From: CAWHOW01 sp963831005
GTDB lineage: Bacteria; Bacteroidota; Bacteroidia; Bacteroidales; CG2-30-32-10
DNA length: 64,000 nucleotides
Assembly (NCBI GenBank): GCA_963831005.1
Contig: CAWHOW010000042.1
Coordinates: 62,001-126,000 of the forward strand
Reading direction: 5' to 3'
The position numbers were made by a program, and so were the translations under genes. Shown here piece after piece: positions 44,446 to 52,786 of this stretch. The notes under the pieces were generated by a model. It saw nothing but the letters and a program-made list of their open reading frames with translations, was not told the origin of the DNA and did no database searches. Within the stretch, counting starts at the first letter, position 1. Each line of letters starts with the position of its first letter.

Positions 44446-46005
44446 GTGATAGAACATCAAAGTAAAAACGCCGAAAATACTGACTTCATTACAATTCCCA
44501 GGAGTGAATATGAATCACTTAAAGCACATTTAGAAAAAGAATCAGAATTACAGGCGGAAGTTCTTTATCTCAAGCATGAGTTGGATAAACTCAAACGAAT
44601 GATATTTGGAGCTAAGAGCGAACGTTTCATTGCGATTGATTCATCTCAACAACTTACATTAGGATTGGATGGTATTGAGCCACTGAAAGAGAAGGAACCC
44701 GAAACACAGGAGATAAGTTATACCCGCAACAAGTCAAAACAGACAGAAGAAGTATCTGGACATTCACGTATGCCACTACCAGCACATTTGCCCAGAGTAG
44801 AGCATGTGATAGAACCAAAAGAGAATATAGAAGGTGGAAAGAAAATTGGGGAAGAAATAACAGAAGTTTTAGAATATAAACCGGGGAGACTTTTTGTACA
44901 GCGTTATGTTCGTCCTAAATATGTATTACCACAAGACAAAGGTATCGTAATAGGACAGCTTCCATCATTACCCATTCCACGAGGCAATGTAGGTCCTGGA
45001 TTATTGGCTCATATAGAAGTGAGTAAATATGTAGACCATATGCCCTTTCATCGTCAGGTGCAACAATTAAAAAGGGAAGGCGTTGTACTTGCTCAATCAA
45101 CAATTGGTGGATGGCATGTTGGTGGGTGCAAATTGATATTACCGATGTATCAGTTATTGAAAAGCGAGGTATTAAAATCCAATTATTTGATGGCAGATGA
45201 AACACCGATACCTGTGTTATCGGTAGATAAGCCTGGAGCAACGCATAAAGGATATATCTGGGTTTATTATGACCCGTTAATGCGAATGGTATTATTTGAC
45301 TATCGAAAAAGCAGGAGTCGGGAGGGTCCTACAGAAATCTTAAAAGACTTTCATGGAAAATTACAGACAGATGGCTATGAAGCATACACGATATTTGAAA
45401 AAATAAAGGATATAATATTACTTGCCTGCATGGCGCATGCACGCCGAAAATTTAAAGATGCATTAGACAATGACAGTATAAGGGCTGGGCAGATGCTAAA
45501 GTTAATGCAGGGCTTGTATAATATAGAGAGAACGGCAAGGGAGACAAATATGTCGCATGAAGAACGTTATACTCTACGTCAGGAAGAATCTTTGCCTATT
45601 CTTAAGGATATGGAGAACTGGATGAAAGAAAATATTATGCAAGTACTTCCTAAAAGTGCTATCGGAAAAGCTATAGCTTACACCCTGAAATTATGGCCAC
45701 GGTTAATCCGTTATGCTGACGATGGTAGATGTGAGATAGACAACAATCTTATAGAAAATGCTATACGTCCCATAGCATTGGGAAGAAAAAATTATTTGTT
45801 TGCTGGTTCCCACGAAGGCGCAGAACGTGCTGCTATGATGTATTCTTTTATGGCGTGCTGCAAAATGAATCAGGTAGAACCATTCGCATGGCTGAGAGAT
45901 ACACTAACCCGCTTACCCGATACAAAAATATCCAACATAGGTGGATTCCTTCCGAATAATTGGGCACCAATCCTTACACCTGAAGAGGTAGGTACTTTAC
46001 CGTAG
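44446..46005 (+). CDS. tnpC: IS66 transposase TnpC
   Basis: 519 aa, start GTG at 44446. N-terminal coiled coil (ESELQAEVLYLKHELDKLKR), zinc-finger-like region partly degenerate, then the DDE core with LMADETPIPVL (first Asp), LQTDGYEAY (second Asp), and RCEIDNNLIENAIRPIALGRKN with the catalytic Glu and KN motif. The last three codons extend past the right inverted end into host sequence. Confidence 0.93.
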   Translation: MIEHQSKNAENTDFITIPRSEYESLKAHLEKESELQAEVLYLKHELDKLKRMIFGAKSERFIAIDSSQQLTLGLDGIEPLKEKEPETQEISYTRNKSKQTEEVSGHSRMPLPAHLPRVEHVIEPKENIEGGKKIGEEITEVLEYKPGRLFVQRYVRPKYVLPQDKGIVIGQLPSLPIPRGNVGPGLLAHIEVSKYVDHMPFHRQVQQLKREGVVLAQSTIGGWHVGGCKLILPMYQLLKSEVLKSNYLMADETPIPVLSVDKPGATHKGYIWVYYDPLMRMVLFDYRKSRSREGPTEILKDFHGKLQTDGYEAYTIFEKIKDIILLACMAHARRKFKDALDNDSIRAGQMLKLMQGLYNIERTARETNMSHEERYTLRQEESLPILKDMENWMKENIMQVLPKSAIGKAIAYTLKLWPRLIRYADDGRCEIDNNLIENAIRPIALGRKNYLFAGSHEGAERAAMMYSFMACCKMNQVEPFAWLRDTLTRLPDTKISNIGGFLPNNWAPILTPEEVGTLP

Positions 46006-46612
46006 GGATACTTTGTTTTGGTACTGCATATGAACTAATATCATCCTCATTACAACACGAAGGCAATTTGCCAGGCAAACTAAATACTTTTGCTTGCCCA
46101 TTAGCACAGCTCAAAATCATTTTTGCTCCTTCGGGTGTATTATAAATTGGCAATTGCTGTTGTTCAAAATTTGCTCTTATAGCAGGATATGAAGTATCTG
46201 AAAAAATCAATACAGCATCCTCGTTATATATATCAGTTATATGGATAGTATTACCACTTTCAGAATATTCAAAACAATACATAAAATCTATTTTTGAATC
46301 AGTGCTAAATAAATTCTGGGACAAATAAAGAATATCACCTACTTGATTATATATCACAGAATCCGCAGGTACATTTGCAAGTGAAATTGTTTTTACTAAA
46401 GCATGGCTCATATTATAAATACCTATACATTTTCCGCATCTATTTATTTTTACATATTGATAACCTGATAATGCAAAATCAATTATCATTAACTGGCTTT
46501 GTGCATTACAGATACCAAGAGTGCTGGCACTATCATAGACATGCTCTAAATTAATTTGTGCACTTGTTTTCAAACTAAATGCAAGTAAAGAAATAAATAA
46601 TATCTTTTTCAT
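45996..46612 (-). pseudogene. T9SS cargo gene, 5' part, truncated by IS66
   Basis: Start ATG at 46612 with signal peptide KKILFISLLAFSLKTSAQ. 205 codons of a secreted Bacteroidota protein of unknown function follow (GNTIHITDIYNEDAVLIFSD among others). The frame runs into the IS66 end at 45995. Joining to 43669 and then to 42184 gives an in-frame protein of 303 aa ending in a T9SS type A sorting domain. An upstream open extension to 46825 lies in MITE sequence and is not real. Confidence 0.88.
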
Positions 46613-46651
46613 AATACTTGTTTTTATGTTATCAAAGATAAATATTAATTT

Positions 46652-46869
46652 ACTGCCTATCTGCTTCGAACAAGTTGAAAGATTTATTATGTCAAAATTT
46701 AATATTGATTTTCTGTGTATATCTGCGCTATCTGCGGGAGTTATTTCTGTTTCCCCCTGATTACGCTGATTTTCGCAGATTGAAAATAATTTAAAATCCA
46801 TTGTTATACAAATTCGCAAAAACAAATTATAAAATTATTTGCATAACTTGATTAAAACAGATAGGCAGT
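46652..46869. mobile_element. 218-bp MITE with IS1595-type ends
   Basis: Inverted ends ACTGCCTATCTG (46652) and CAGATAGGCAGT (ending 46869); perfect 8-bp target duplication ATTAATTT (46644-46651, 46870-46877). Outer sequence ACTGCCTATCTGCTTCGA is nearly the end of the IS1595 element at 22456. Non-coding; it sits 40 bases upstream of the T9SS cargo gene start. Confidence 0.92.
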
Positions 46870-46976
46870 ATTAATTTTTATTTTATAAAATATTATTTAC
46901 TCTTAATCATCTTTTTTGTATCAATAACTTTATTGTTTACTACCTTATTACTATTCACTTTAAACTTTTCACTTTC

Positions 46977-47715
46977 TTAATTAATAATCCCGCTTGCTAC
47001 AGGGCTTTGTGAAGCAGGTTTCTTTGTCTTCTTATCAACATACACAGCCACATAGTATTCTGTTTTTCCGGTATTAGCGGTAAATGTGTTAACAAATTTC
47101 CCCCTGCTTGCTTCGCCCAAATATCCGCCGCCGAGGGCTATTAATGCGGCAAGGTCGGCTATTACTAAACCTGCTGCACCTGTGTATCCGTAAATATCAA
47201 CACGCAACATGCCTGCCGGAAGTTTGCGTTTGCCTGTAATATTATTATGTATGTGTAAATAATGTACATCATGTGTATTTACATCAATTTTAACTATAAC
47301 AGGGTGGCTCGATAGCACTATTACTTTTTCAATTGATGCAATAACAGGGGTATGCCCGGTGTCCTGGCCTTTAATTCCATAACCCAGTAATTTAGCTTTT
47401 GAAGCATCGGTTCCAATGGCTACCTGTGTTTGTGGCGCCCACTGGTCAACAAAAATGTCGTTGATTGCAGTGCCGTTCTTGTGTATGTTTTCTGTAACCT
47501 GTTTCATTTGTTCTGCAAGGCTATCCCTTAGTGTGTAATAACCGCTTTGTGTGTTAATCATTGTAATCACCGATGCGGGTGTAGGAGTAAGCCCGGCACC
47601 AGAGCAGGATTGGCTGTATGCGCGTTAGCAATGTCGAGTTGTTTTTTTATTCTTGCAGCTTCGGTTAAACTCCAAAGATTTAACGCAAGAATTAATTTTT
47701 TAAGTAATTTTCCCA
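46977..47715 (-). pseudogene. Frameshifted paralogue of the 17425-18165 gene
   Basis: Starts MGKLLKK like its paralogue at 47715, but the frame is lost near 47595: the DNA reads GTGCCGGG where one more G would restore ALVAGLTPTPAS. The remaining 197 codons from ATG 47570 are intact (ITMINTQSGYYTLRDSLAEQ), with an almost identical last 75 residues to the paralogue. Either a natural inactivation or a one-base sequence error. It is also preceded by a 21-bp repeat array. Confidence 0.82.
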
Positions 47716-47759
47716 TAACTTTATTGTTTTAAATGGTTAGTAAATAGTAGTGAGTTATT

Positions 47760-48074
47760 ATTGAATATATAAGTGCTATTTGCGTCCTGATAAGTCGCTA
47801 TTGGCTTCCCGAGTACGACAAACGGGTCAACATAAGTCACACTCGGGTTAACATTCGCCATAAACAAGCGCTTGATTGCCATAATCAGGTGCATCTTTGT
47901 TACAATCGGGTGCCTGAATGCCACACTCGGGCGCTTGAATGCCATCTTCGGGTGCCCGATTATCATAATCGGGCGACTGAATGCCACACTCGGGTGCCCG
48001 AATGCCACAAACCAACGCTTGATTATCACATACTTGAAGACATTTATCACCTGTGAAGTCCTGATAGTCAACAA
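47760..48074. repeat. 21-bp tandem repeat array, locus 2
   Basis: About 15 degenerate units of exactly 21 bp, phased at 47781, 47802, 47823, 47844, 47865, 47886, 47907, 47928, 47949, 47970, 47991, 48012, 48033 and 48054. The core is CGGGTGCCTGAATGCCAC plus three bases. Unit sequence differs from locus 1, but TGC, then ATG about five bases later, is shared in the same phase. Open frames exist on both strands (heptapeptides such as IQAPECG). It ends about 45 bases before the start of the MGKLLKK frame. Confidence 0.9.
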
Positions 48075-48093
48075 TATAATAGTTGTCATGCAA

Positions 48094-48407
48094 CTACCTT
48101 TCCTGAAAAAGGCTGATACCTTATTATATATAGTATAGGAAAAACGGGAATTTCCGCTTTCGCGTATGGAAGGATGTTTAAGGCTTTACTCTCTCTCTAG
48201 AACCATATCTGATTGCGAGGATGTGGTATTTAAACAGGCCGTAAACATAATTTAAATTTTATGGAATTGCTTGTTCTTTTGTTAATCGTTTCACAAAGAT
48301 ATAAATAAAAAATATAAAAAGTCAAGCTTTTTTGAATAATTATTTTATAAGTACCTTATTATAGAGTACGGGTAATATTTTTCAGCCTATTAATATTAAC
48401 TCATTAA
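48094..48407. other. Non-coding gap
   Basis: No gene, hairpin or repeat recognised beyond AT-rich sequence between the locus-2 array and the TPR gene end. Confidence 0.6.
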
Positions 48408-49421
48408 TCAATTACAATACTTCTTAATAAATTCATTCGCTTTGCTGTAACCCAGTTTTACTGCTTTGTTCCAGTCGAGGCAAGCCCCATCTTTATCGCT
48501 GATCGCCATTTTTGCATTACCCCTGTTATAATAAGCATCCCTGCAATTGGGATTGATTTCAATTGCTTTAGTATAATCAGTAATGGCTCCGTTAAAATCG
48601 TTTAGTTTGGTTTTAGCATTCCCCCGGTTACTGTACACGCCCTCATCATCCGGTTCAAGCGCTATTGCTTTATTATAATCTGAAATAGCACCATTGTAAT
48701 CATTCAGGTTAACTTTCGCTATGCCGCGGTTGCTGTAGGCATCCTCATATTTAGGGTTAAGTTCTATTGCTTTGTCGAAATCCAATATGGCCCCGTTATA
48801 GTCGTTAAGCTTGGTTTTTGCATTTCCACGATTATTGTATGCCGTTTCATATTTAGGATTAAGCTCAATTGCCTTGTTGAAATCTATAATGGCATCGTTA
48901 TAATTTCCTAAATTTACTTTTGCAATCCCGCTATTGCAGTATGCTTTTTCAAATTTCGGATTTAGCTCTATAGCCGAGTTAAAATCCAGGACTGCTCCTT
49001 TAAAATCGCTTTCACTTATTTTTGCTATACCACGATTGCAGTATGCCGTTTCATCCTTCGGATTAAGCTCAATTGCTTTATTGAAATCAGTAACTGCGGC
49101 AGTATAATCGCCTAAGTTAATTTCAACATTGCCACGGTTGCAGTATGCCTTTTCGTCTGTTGCATTTATCTCTATCGCTTTGTCGAAATCTGATTTTGCT
49201 CCTTTAAAATCATCAGTATTAACTTTAGCTATGCCACGGTTATTATATGCTTTTTCATCCTTAGGATTATTTATAATGGCTCTATCATAATCAGAAATAG
49301 CGCCGTTGAAATCACCTTTCTTGAACTTCAAATCACCACTTTTCATTAACTCCCCGAGCGTTTGAGCTTGAATAAAGAAGAAAGCAAAGCAAAGAAGTAT
49401 TGAAGCTGTAAATTTTACCAT
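48408..49421 (-). CDS. Secreted TPR-repeat protein
   Basis: 337 aa. A signal peptide (ASILLCFAFFFIQAQ) is followed by eight near-regular 34-residue TPR units of the type AYNNRGIAKVNLNDYNGAI, covering residues 25-310. The DNA shows matching 102-bp periodic similarity, so the array probably grew by duplication. ATG at 49421 is chosen for the signal peptide. Likely a periplasmic scaffold protein of unknown partner. Confidence 0.9.
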   Translation of the reverse strand: MVKFTASILLCFAFFFIQAQTLGELMKSGDLKFKKGDFNGAISDYDRAIINNPKDEKAYNNRGIAKVNTDDFKGAKSDFDKAIEINATDEKAYCNRGNVEINLGDYTAAVTDFNKAIELNPKDETAYCNRGIAKISESDFKGAVLDFNSAIELNPKFEKAYCNSGIAKVNLGNYNDAIIDFNKAIELNPKYETAYNNRGNAKTKLNDYNGAILDFDKAIELNPKYEDAYSNRGIAKVNLNDYNGAISDYNKAIALEPDDEGVYSNRGNAKTKLNDFNGAITDYTKAIEINPNCRDAYYNRGNAKMAISDKDGACLDWNKAVKLGYSKANEFIKKYCN

Positions 49422-49460
49422 AATAATAAATATGATGTGCAGAGAGCACAATTATAAGTA

Positions 49461-49493
49461 CAAAATTAATATATATAACTGTAAATGTTGCAA
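49461..49493 (-). promoter_or_regulatory. Bacteroidota-type promoter of the TPR gene
   Basis: On the minus strand: TTG (49493-49491), 22 bases, TAATTTTG (49468-49461). The ATG is 40 bases downstream. Confidence 0.65.
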
Positions 49494-49535
49494 TTAAAAT
49501 ATGATGTTATGCAAAAGAGAATTTCCCCATGTTTC

Positions 49536-49692
49536 GATTCCTCATTCCTCCGCCAGCCGGCGGATTCATTCGGAATGACAATTAGTTTATTTTCTTGTGG
49601 GGAAAGCGGCGGCGATTTGCTTAAAGCAAATCGCCGCCGCTTTCCCCATTATCCATCAAACCACTATGTCATTCCGAGCGGAGTGAGGAATC
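49536..49692. repeat. Compound inverted repeat with 49-bp near-perfect palindrome
   Basis: The core arms 49599-49622 and 49624-49647 are exact complements (24 bp each, GC-rich, reading GGGGAAAGCGGCGGCGATTT at the left), separated by one base. Outer arms are GATTCCTCATTC...GGAATGACA and TGTCATTCCGAGCGGAGTG, again inverted. A related GATTCCTCACTT...GGAATGACA element lies at 62106-62192. Confidence 0.9.
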
Positions 49693-49796
49693 TAAATTAA
49701 AGACAATAAAATTTATTTGTGTGTAACATCAATTAAAATAATTTGTATCATTTCCTCATAGTGTTACAGCGACTCTGAAATTTTTGTAAAAAATTG

Positions 49797-49804
49797 TACC
49801 TTTG
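49797..49804 (+). promoter_or_regulatory. -7 box of ffh
   Basis: TACCTTTG matches TAnnTTTG and lies 21 bases before the ffh ATG. No well-spaced -33 TTG is seen. Confidence 0.5.
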
Positions 49805-49825
49805 CAATTCCATAAAACTAAAGAA

Positions 49826-51160
49826 ATGTTTGAAAGTATTAGTGAAAAATTCGACCGCGCCTTTAAGATATTAAAAGGACAGGGAAAGATTACCGAGATC
49901 AACGTTGCCGAAACGCTGAAAGAAGTGCGTAAAGCATTGCTCGATGCCGACGTTAACTATAAAATTGCCAAATCATTTACTGAACAGGTTAAAGAGAAAG
50001 CGCTTGGACAAAACGTGCTTACTTCTGTATCACCCGGTCAGCTTATGGTCAAGGTTACCCATGATGAGCTTACCGAACTGATGGGCGGCCAAATGACCGA
50101 ACTGAACCTGAAAGGAAGCCCTGCTATTATTCTTATTGCCGGCTTACAGGGTTCGGGTAAAACAACCTTTTCAGCCAAGCTAGCCGGCTTTGTTAAATCC
50201 AAGCGTGGTCGTAACCCTTTGCTTGTTGCCTGCGACGTGTATCGCCCGGCTGCTGTTGAACAGTTGAAAGTTCTGGGCGCGCAAATTGAAGTGAAGGTAT
50301 TTTCTGATGAAGGAAGCAAAGACCCTGTATCCATTGCGAAGAAATCTATCGCTCATGCCCGCGAAATGGGATATAACCCTGTAATCATTGATACCGCAGG
50401 ACGTCTTGCTATAGACGAAGAAATGATGGACGAGATTGCCAATATCAAAAAGGCAGTAAATCCACAGGAAACATTGTTTGTAGTTGATGCCATGACCGGG
50501 CAGGATGCAGTGAATACGGCAAAAGCTTTCAACGACAGGCTCGATTACGAAGGTGTTGTACTTACCAAACTCGATGGTGATACCAGAGGCGGAGCAGCCC
50601 TTTCTATAAAATCTGTTGTAAACAAACCTATCAAATTTGTTGGTATTGGCGAGAAACTCGACGCAGTTGATGTGTTCTACCCCGAACGTATGGCCGACCG
50701 TATCCTCGGTATGGGCGATATCGTTTCCCTTGTAGAAAAGGCGCAGGAGCAATTTAATGCTGAAGAAGCACAGAAATTACAACGGAAGATACAGAAGAAC
50801 CAGTTCAACTTTGACGACTTCCTTGCACAGATGCAACAGATCAAGAAAATGGGAAACATGAAAGACCTTATCGGCATGATTCCCGGCATTGGCAAAGCAA
50901 TGAAAGATGTAGATATTAATGATGACGCTTTCAAAAGCATAGAAGCCATTATACATTCCATGACTCCTGCCGAAAGAGAAACTCCCGAAATCCTTAGCGG
51001 CACACGGAAAAAAAGAATTGCCTCAGGAAGCGGAACTGATATTACCGAAGTGAATAAACTTATAAAACAATTTGAAGATACCCGCAAAATGATGAAAATG
51101 ATGAGTGGCGGCAATAAAAGCAAGATGATGCAGATGATGAAACAACAGGGACGGAGATAG
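49826..51160 (+). CDS. ffh: Signal recognition particle protein Ffh (SRP54)
   Basis: 444 aa GTPase that binds 4.5S RNA and signal sequences and delivers ribosomes to FtsY. N domain, then G domain with GLQGSGKTT (G1), DTAGRL (G3), TKLDGD (G4), and a Met-rich M domain ending KMMKMMSGGNKSKMMQMM. Full length for the family. ATG at 49826. Confidence 0.97.
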   Translation: MFESISEKFDRAFKILKGQGKITEINVAETLKEVRKALLDADVNYKIAKSFTEQVKEKALGQNVLTSVSPGQLMVKVTHDELTELMGGQMTELNLKGSPAIILIAGLQGSGKTTFSAKLAGFVKSKRGRNPLLVACDVYRPAAVEQLKVLGAQIEVKVFSDEGSKDPVSIAKKSIAHAREMGYNPVIIDTAGRLAIDEEMMDEIANIKKAVNPQETLFVVDAMTGQDAVNTAKAFNDRLDYEGVVLTKLDGDTRGGAALSIKSVVNKPIKFVGIGEKLDAVDVFYPERMADRILGMGDIVSLVEKAQEQFNAEEAQKLQRKIQKNQFNFDDFLAQMQQIKKMGNMKDLIGMIPGIGKAMKDVDINDDAFKSIEAIIHSMTPAERETPEILSGTRKKRIASGSGTDITEVNKLIKQFEDTRKMMKMMSGGNKSKMMQMMKQQGRR

Positions 51161-51205
51161 CCAATAACTGCAATGTTTATTTAATACTTATTATAAACTT
51201 TCTTT

Positions 51206-52087
51206 ATGGAATTGATTGACGGGAAAAAAATAGCGGAAGATATTCGCAGTGAAATAGCAACAGAAGTGAGGAAAATGATAGATGCAGGTATCAGGACACC
51301 TCATTTAGCTGCTGTTCTGGTGGGCGAAGATCCAGCCAGCCAAACCTATGTAGCAAACAAAGAAAAAGCCTGCAAGGAAGTTGGTTTTGTTTCTTCTGTT
51401 TACAGGCATCCCGCGACCATTAAGGAAAAAGATCTTATTGATGTAGTGGAATTCCTTAATAAAGATGATGAGATTGATGGCTTTATTGTTCAGCTTCCTT
51501 TGCCTAAACATATCTCGCCCGAAAAAATAATAAGAGCTATCAGGCCTGAGAAAGATGTGGATGGTTTCCACCCCGTGAATATTGGCAACATGGTATTGAA
51601 TCTTCCCGGCCACATTCCCGCTACTCCTTATGGAATTATGCAATTGATAAAGCGCTCAGGTATTGAAACAGAAGGGAAACATTGTGTTGTAGTGGGCAGA
51701 AGCAATATAGTGGGAACACCATTGAGCATTCTTCTTTCGAGAAATAACAAGAACGCTAATTGCACAGTAACACTCTGCCACAGCCGTACAGAGAACCTTA
51801 AAGAAATTTGCCTTAGTGCAGATATTTTGATCGCAGCAATTGGTCGGCTTGAATTTATTAAAGGCGATATGATTAAAAATGGGGCCGTTGTAATTGATGT
51901 TGGAATGCACAGGATAGAGGCTCCTGACACTATATCTGGTTTCAGATTGAAAGGTGATGTTGCTTTTGATGATGTCTCGAAGAAATGCAGCAAGATAACT
52001 CCCGTACCCGGTGGTGTTGGCCCAATGACGATTGTTGGGTTGCTTATGAACACCATGAGAGCAGCAAAGAAGGAAGTGTATAACTAG
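51206..52087 (+). CDS. folD: Bifunctional methylenetetrahydrofolate dehydrogenase/cyclohydrolase FolD
   Basis: 293 aa. Catalytic YVANKEKACKEVGF (Tyr and Lys), the signature VDGFHPVNIG, the NADP site VVVGRSNIVGTPLS and the C-terminal TPVPGGVGPMTI are all present. It interconverts 5,10-methylene- and 10-formyl-tetrahydrofolate. It follows ffh by 45 bases, so the two may share a transcript. Confidence 0.97.
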   Translation: MELIDGKKIAEDIRSEIATEVRKMIDAGIRTPHLAAVLVGEDPASQTYVANKEKACKEVGFVSSVYRHPATIKEKDLIDVVEFLNKDDEIDGFIVQLPLPKHISPEKIIRAIRPEKDVDGFHPVNIGNMVLNLPGHIPATPYGIMQLIKRSGIETEGKHCVVVGRSNIVGTPLSILLSRNNKNANCTVTLCHSRTENLKEICLSADILIAAIGRLEFIKGDMIKNGAVVIDVGMHRIEAPDTISGFRLKGDVAFDDVSKKCSKITPVPGGVGPMTIVGLLMNTMRAAKKEVYN

Positions 52088-52129
52088 CTTCCCCTGCTCT
52101 ATCGTTCAAACAACAAATATTAATTAAAC

Positions 52130-52765
52130 ATGAATAATCTACAGGAAGCTGCATTATTGAAAGAAGGCAAATTGCTTCCTGTAATGGAAGAATTTTATTC
52201 TTTGCAGGGAGAAGGGCATAATACCGGGAAAGCTGCTTATTTCCTGCGCATCGGTGGTTGTGATGTTGGTTGCAACTGGTGTGATGTTAAAGAATCGTGG
52301 AATGCCGAACTGCATCCACTTATATCAACAGATACTATTCTTCAGAACATTTTAAATTGCCCGGCAAAAGCAGTAGTAGTAACAGGTGGCGAACCTCTGC
52401 AATACAACCTCGACTATCTTTGTCGCCTGCTTAAAGATAATAACATTCAGTCCTTCCTTGAAACATCAGGTTCGTTCCAAATTAGCGGAAAATGGGATTG
52501 GATATGTCTTTCGCCAAAGAAAAAATATCCTCCTGTTAACGAGGTTTATCTATTAGCGAACGAACTCAAAGTGATCATTCATGATGAAGCTGACTTAATT
52601 TGGGCAGAAGAAAATGCGAAGAAAATAACTGCTAAAACAATCCTTTTATTGCAACCAGAATGGAGTAGAAGAAAAGAAATGATACCATTAATTGTTAACT
52701 ATATTTTAAAACACCCCAAGTGGAATATTTCATTGCAGTCGCATAAATATATGAATATTCCTTAA
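52130..52765 (+). CDS. queE: 7-carboxy-7-deazaguanine synthase QueE
   Basis: 211 aa radical SAM enzyme of queuosine synthesis. Opening EEFYSLQGEGHNTGKAAYF, then GGCDVGCNWCD with Cys44, 48 and 51, and VVTGGEPLQYNL. Converts carboxy-tetrahydropterin to CDG. The length is normal. Confidence 0.95.
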   Translation: MNNLQEAALLKEGKLLPVMEEFYSLQGEGHNTGKAAYFLRIGGCDVGCNWCDVKESWNAELHPLISTDTILQNILNCPAKAVVVTGGEPLQYNLDYLCRLLKDNNIQSFLETSGSFQISGKWDWICLSPKKKYPPVNEVYLLANELKVIIHDEADLIWAEENAKKITAKTILLLQPEWSRRKEMIPLIVNYILKHPKWNISLQSHKYMNIP

Positions 52766-52786
52766 TTTTACCACAAACACCAATTA

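Larger units (their letters stand above)
43678..45995 (+). mobile_element. IS66-family insertion sequence
   Basis: 2318 bp with tnpA, tnpB and tnpC genes and inverted ends GTACCTACC (43678-43686) and GGTAGGTAC (45987-45995). The flanking octamers TTTAACCC and TTTACCGT match at only five of eight positions, so the target duplication is degenerate, which suggests an older insertion. It interrupts a T9SS cargo gene. Confidence 0.85.

Noticed and set aside
45974..46825. A 283-aa protein starting at 46825
   Set aside because: The first 71 codons lie in MITE sequence and upstream DNA; the signal peptide begins at 46612, and the last residues are encoded by IS66.
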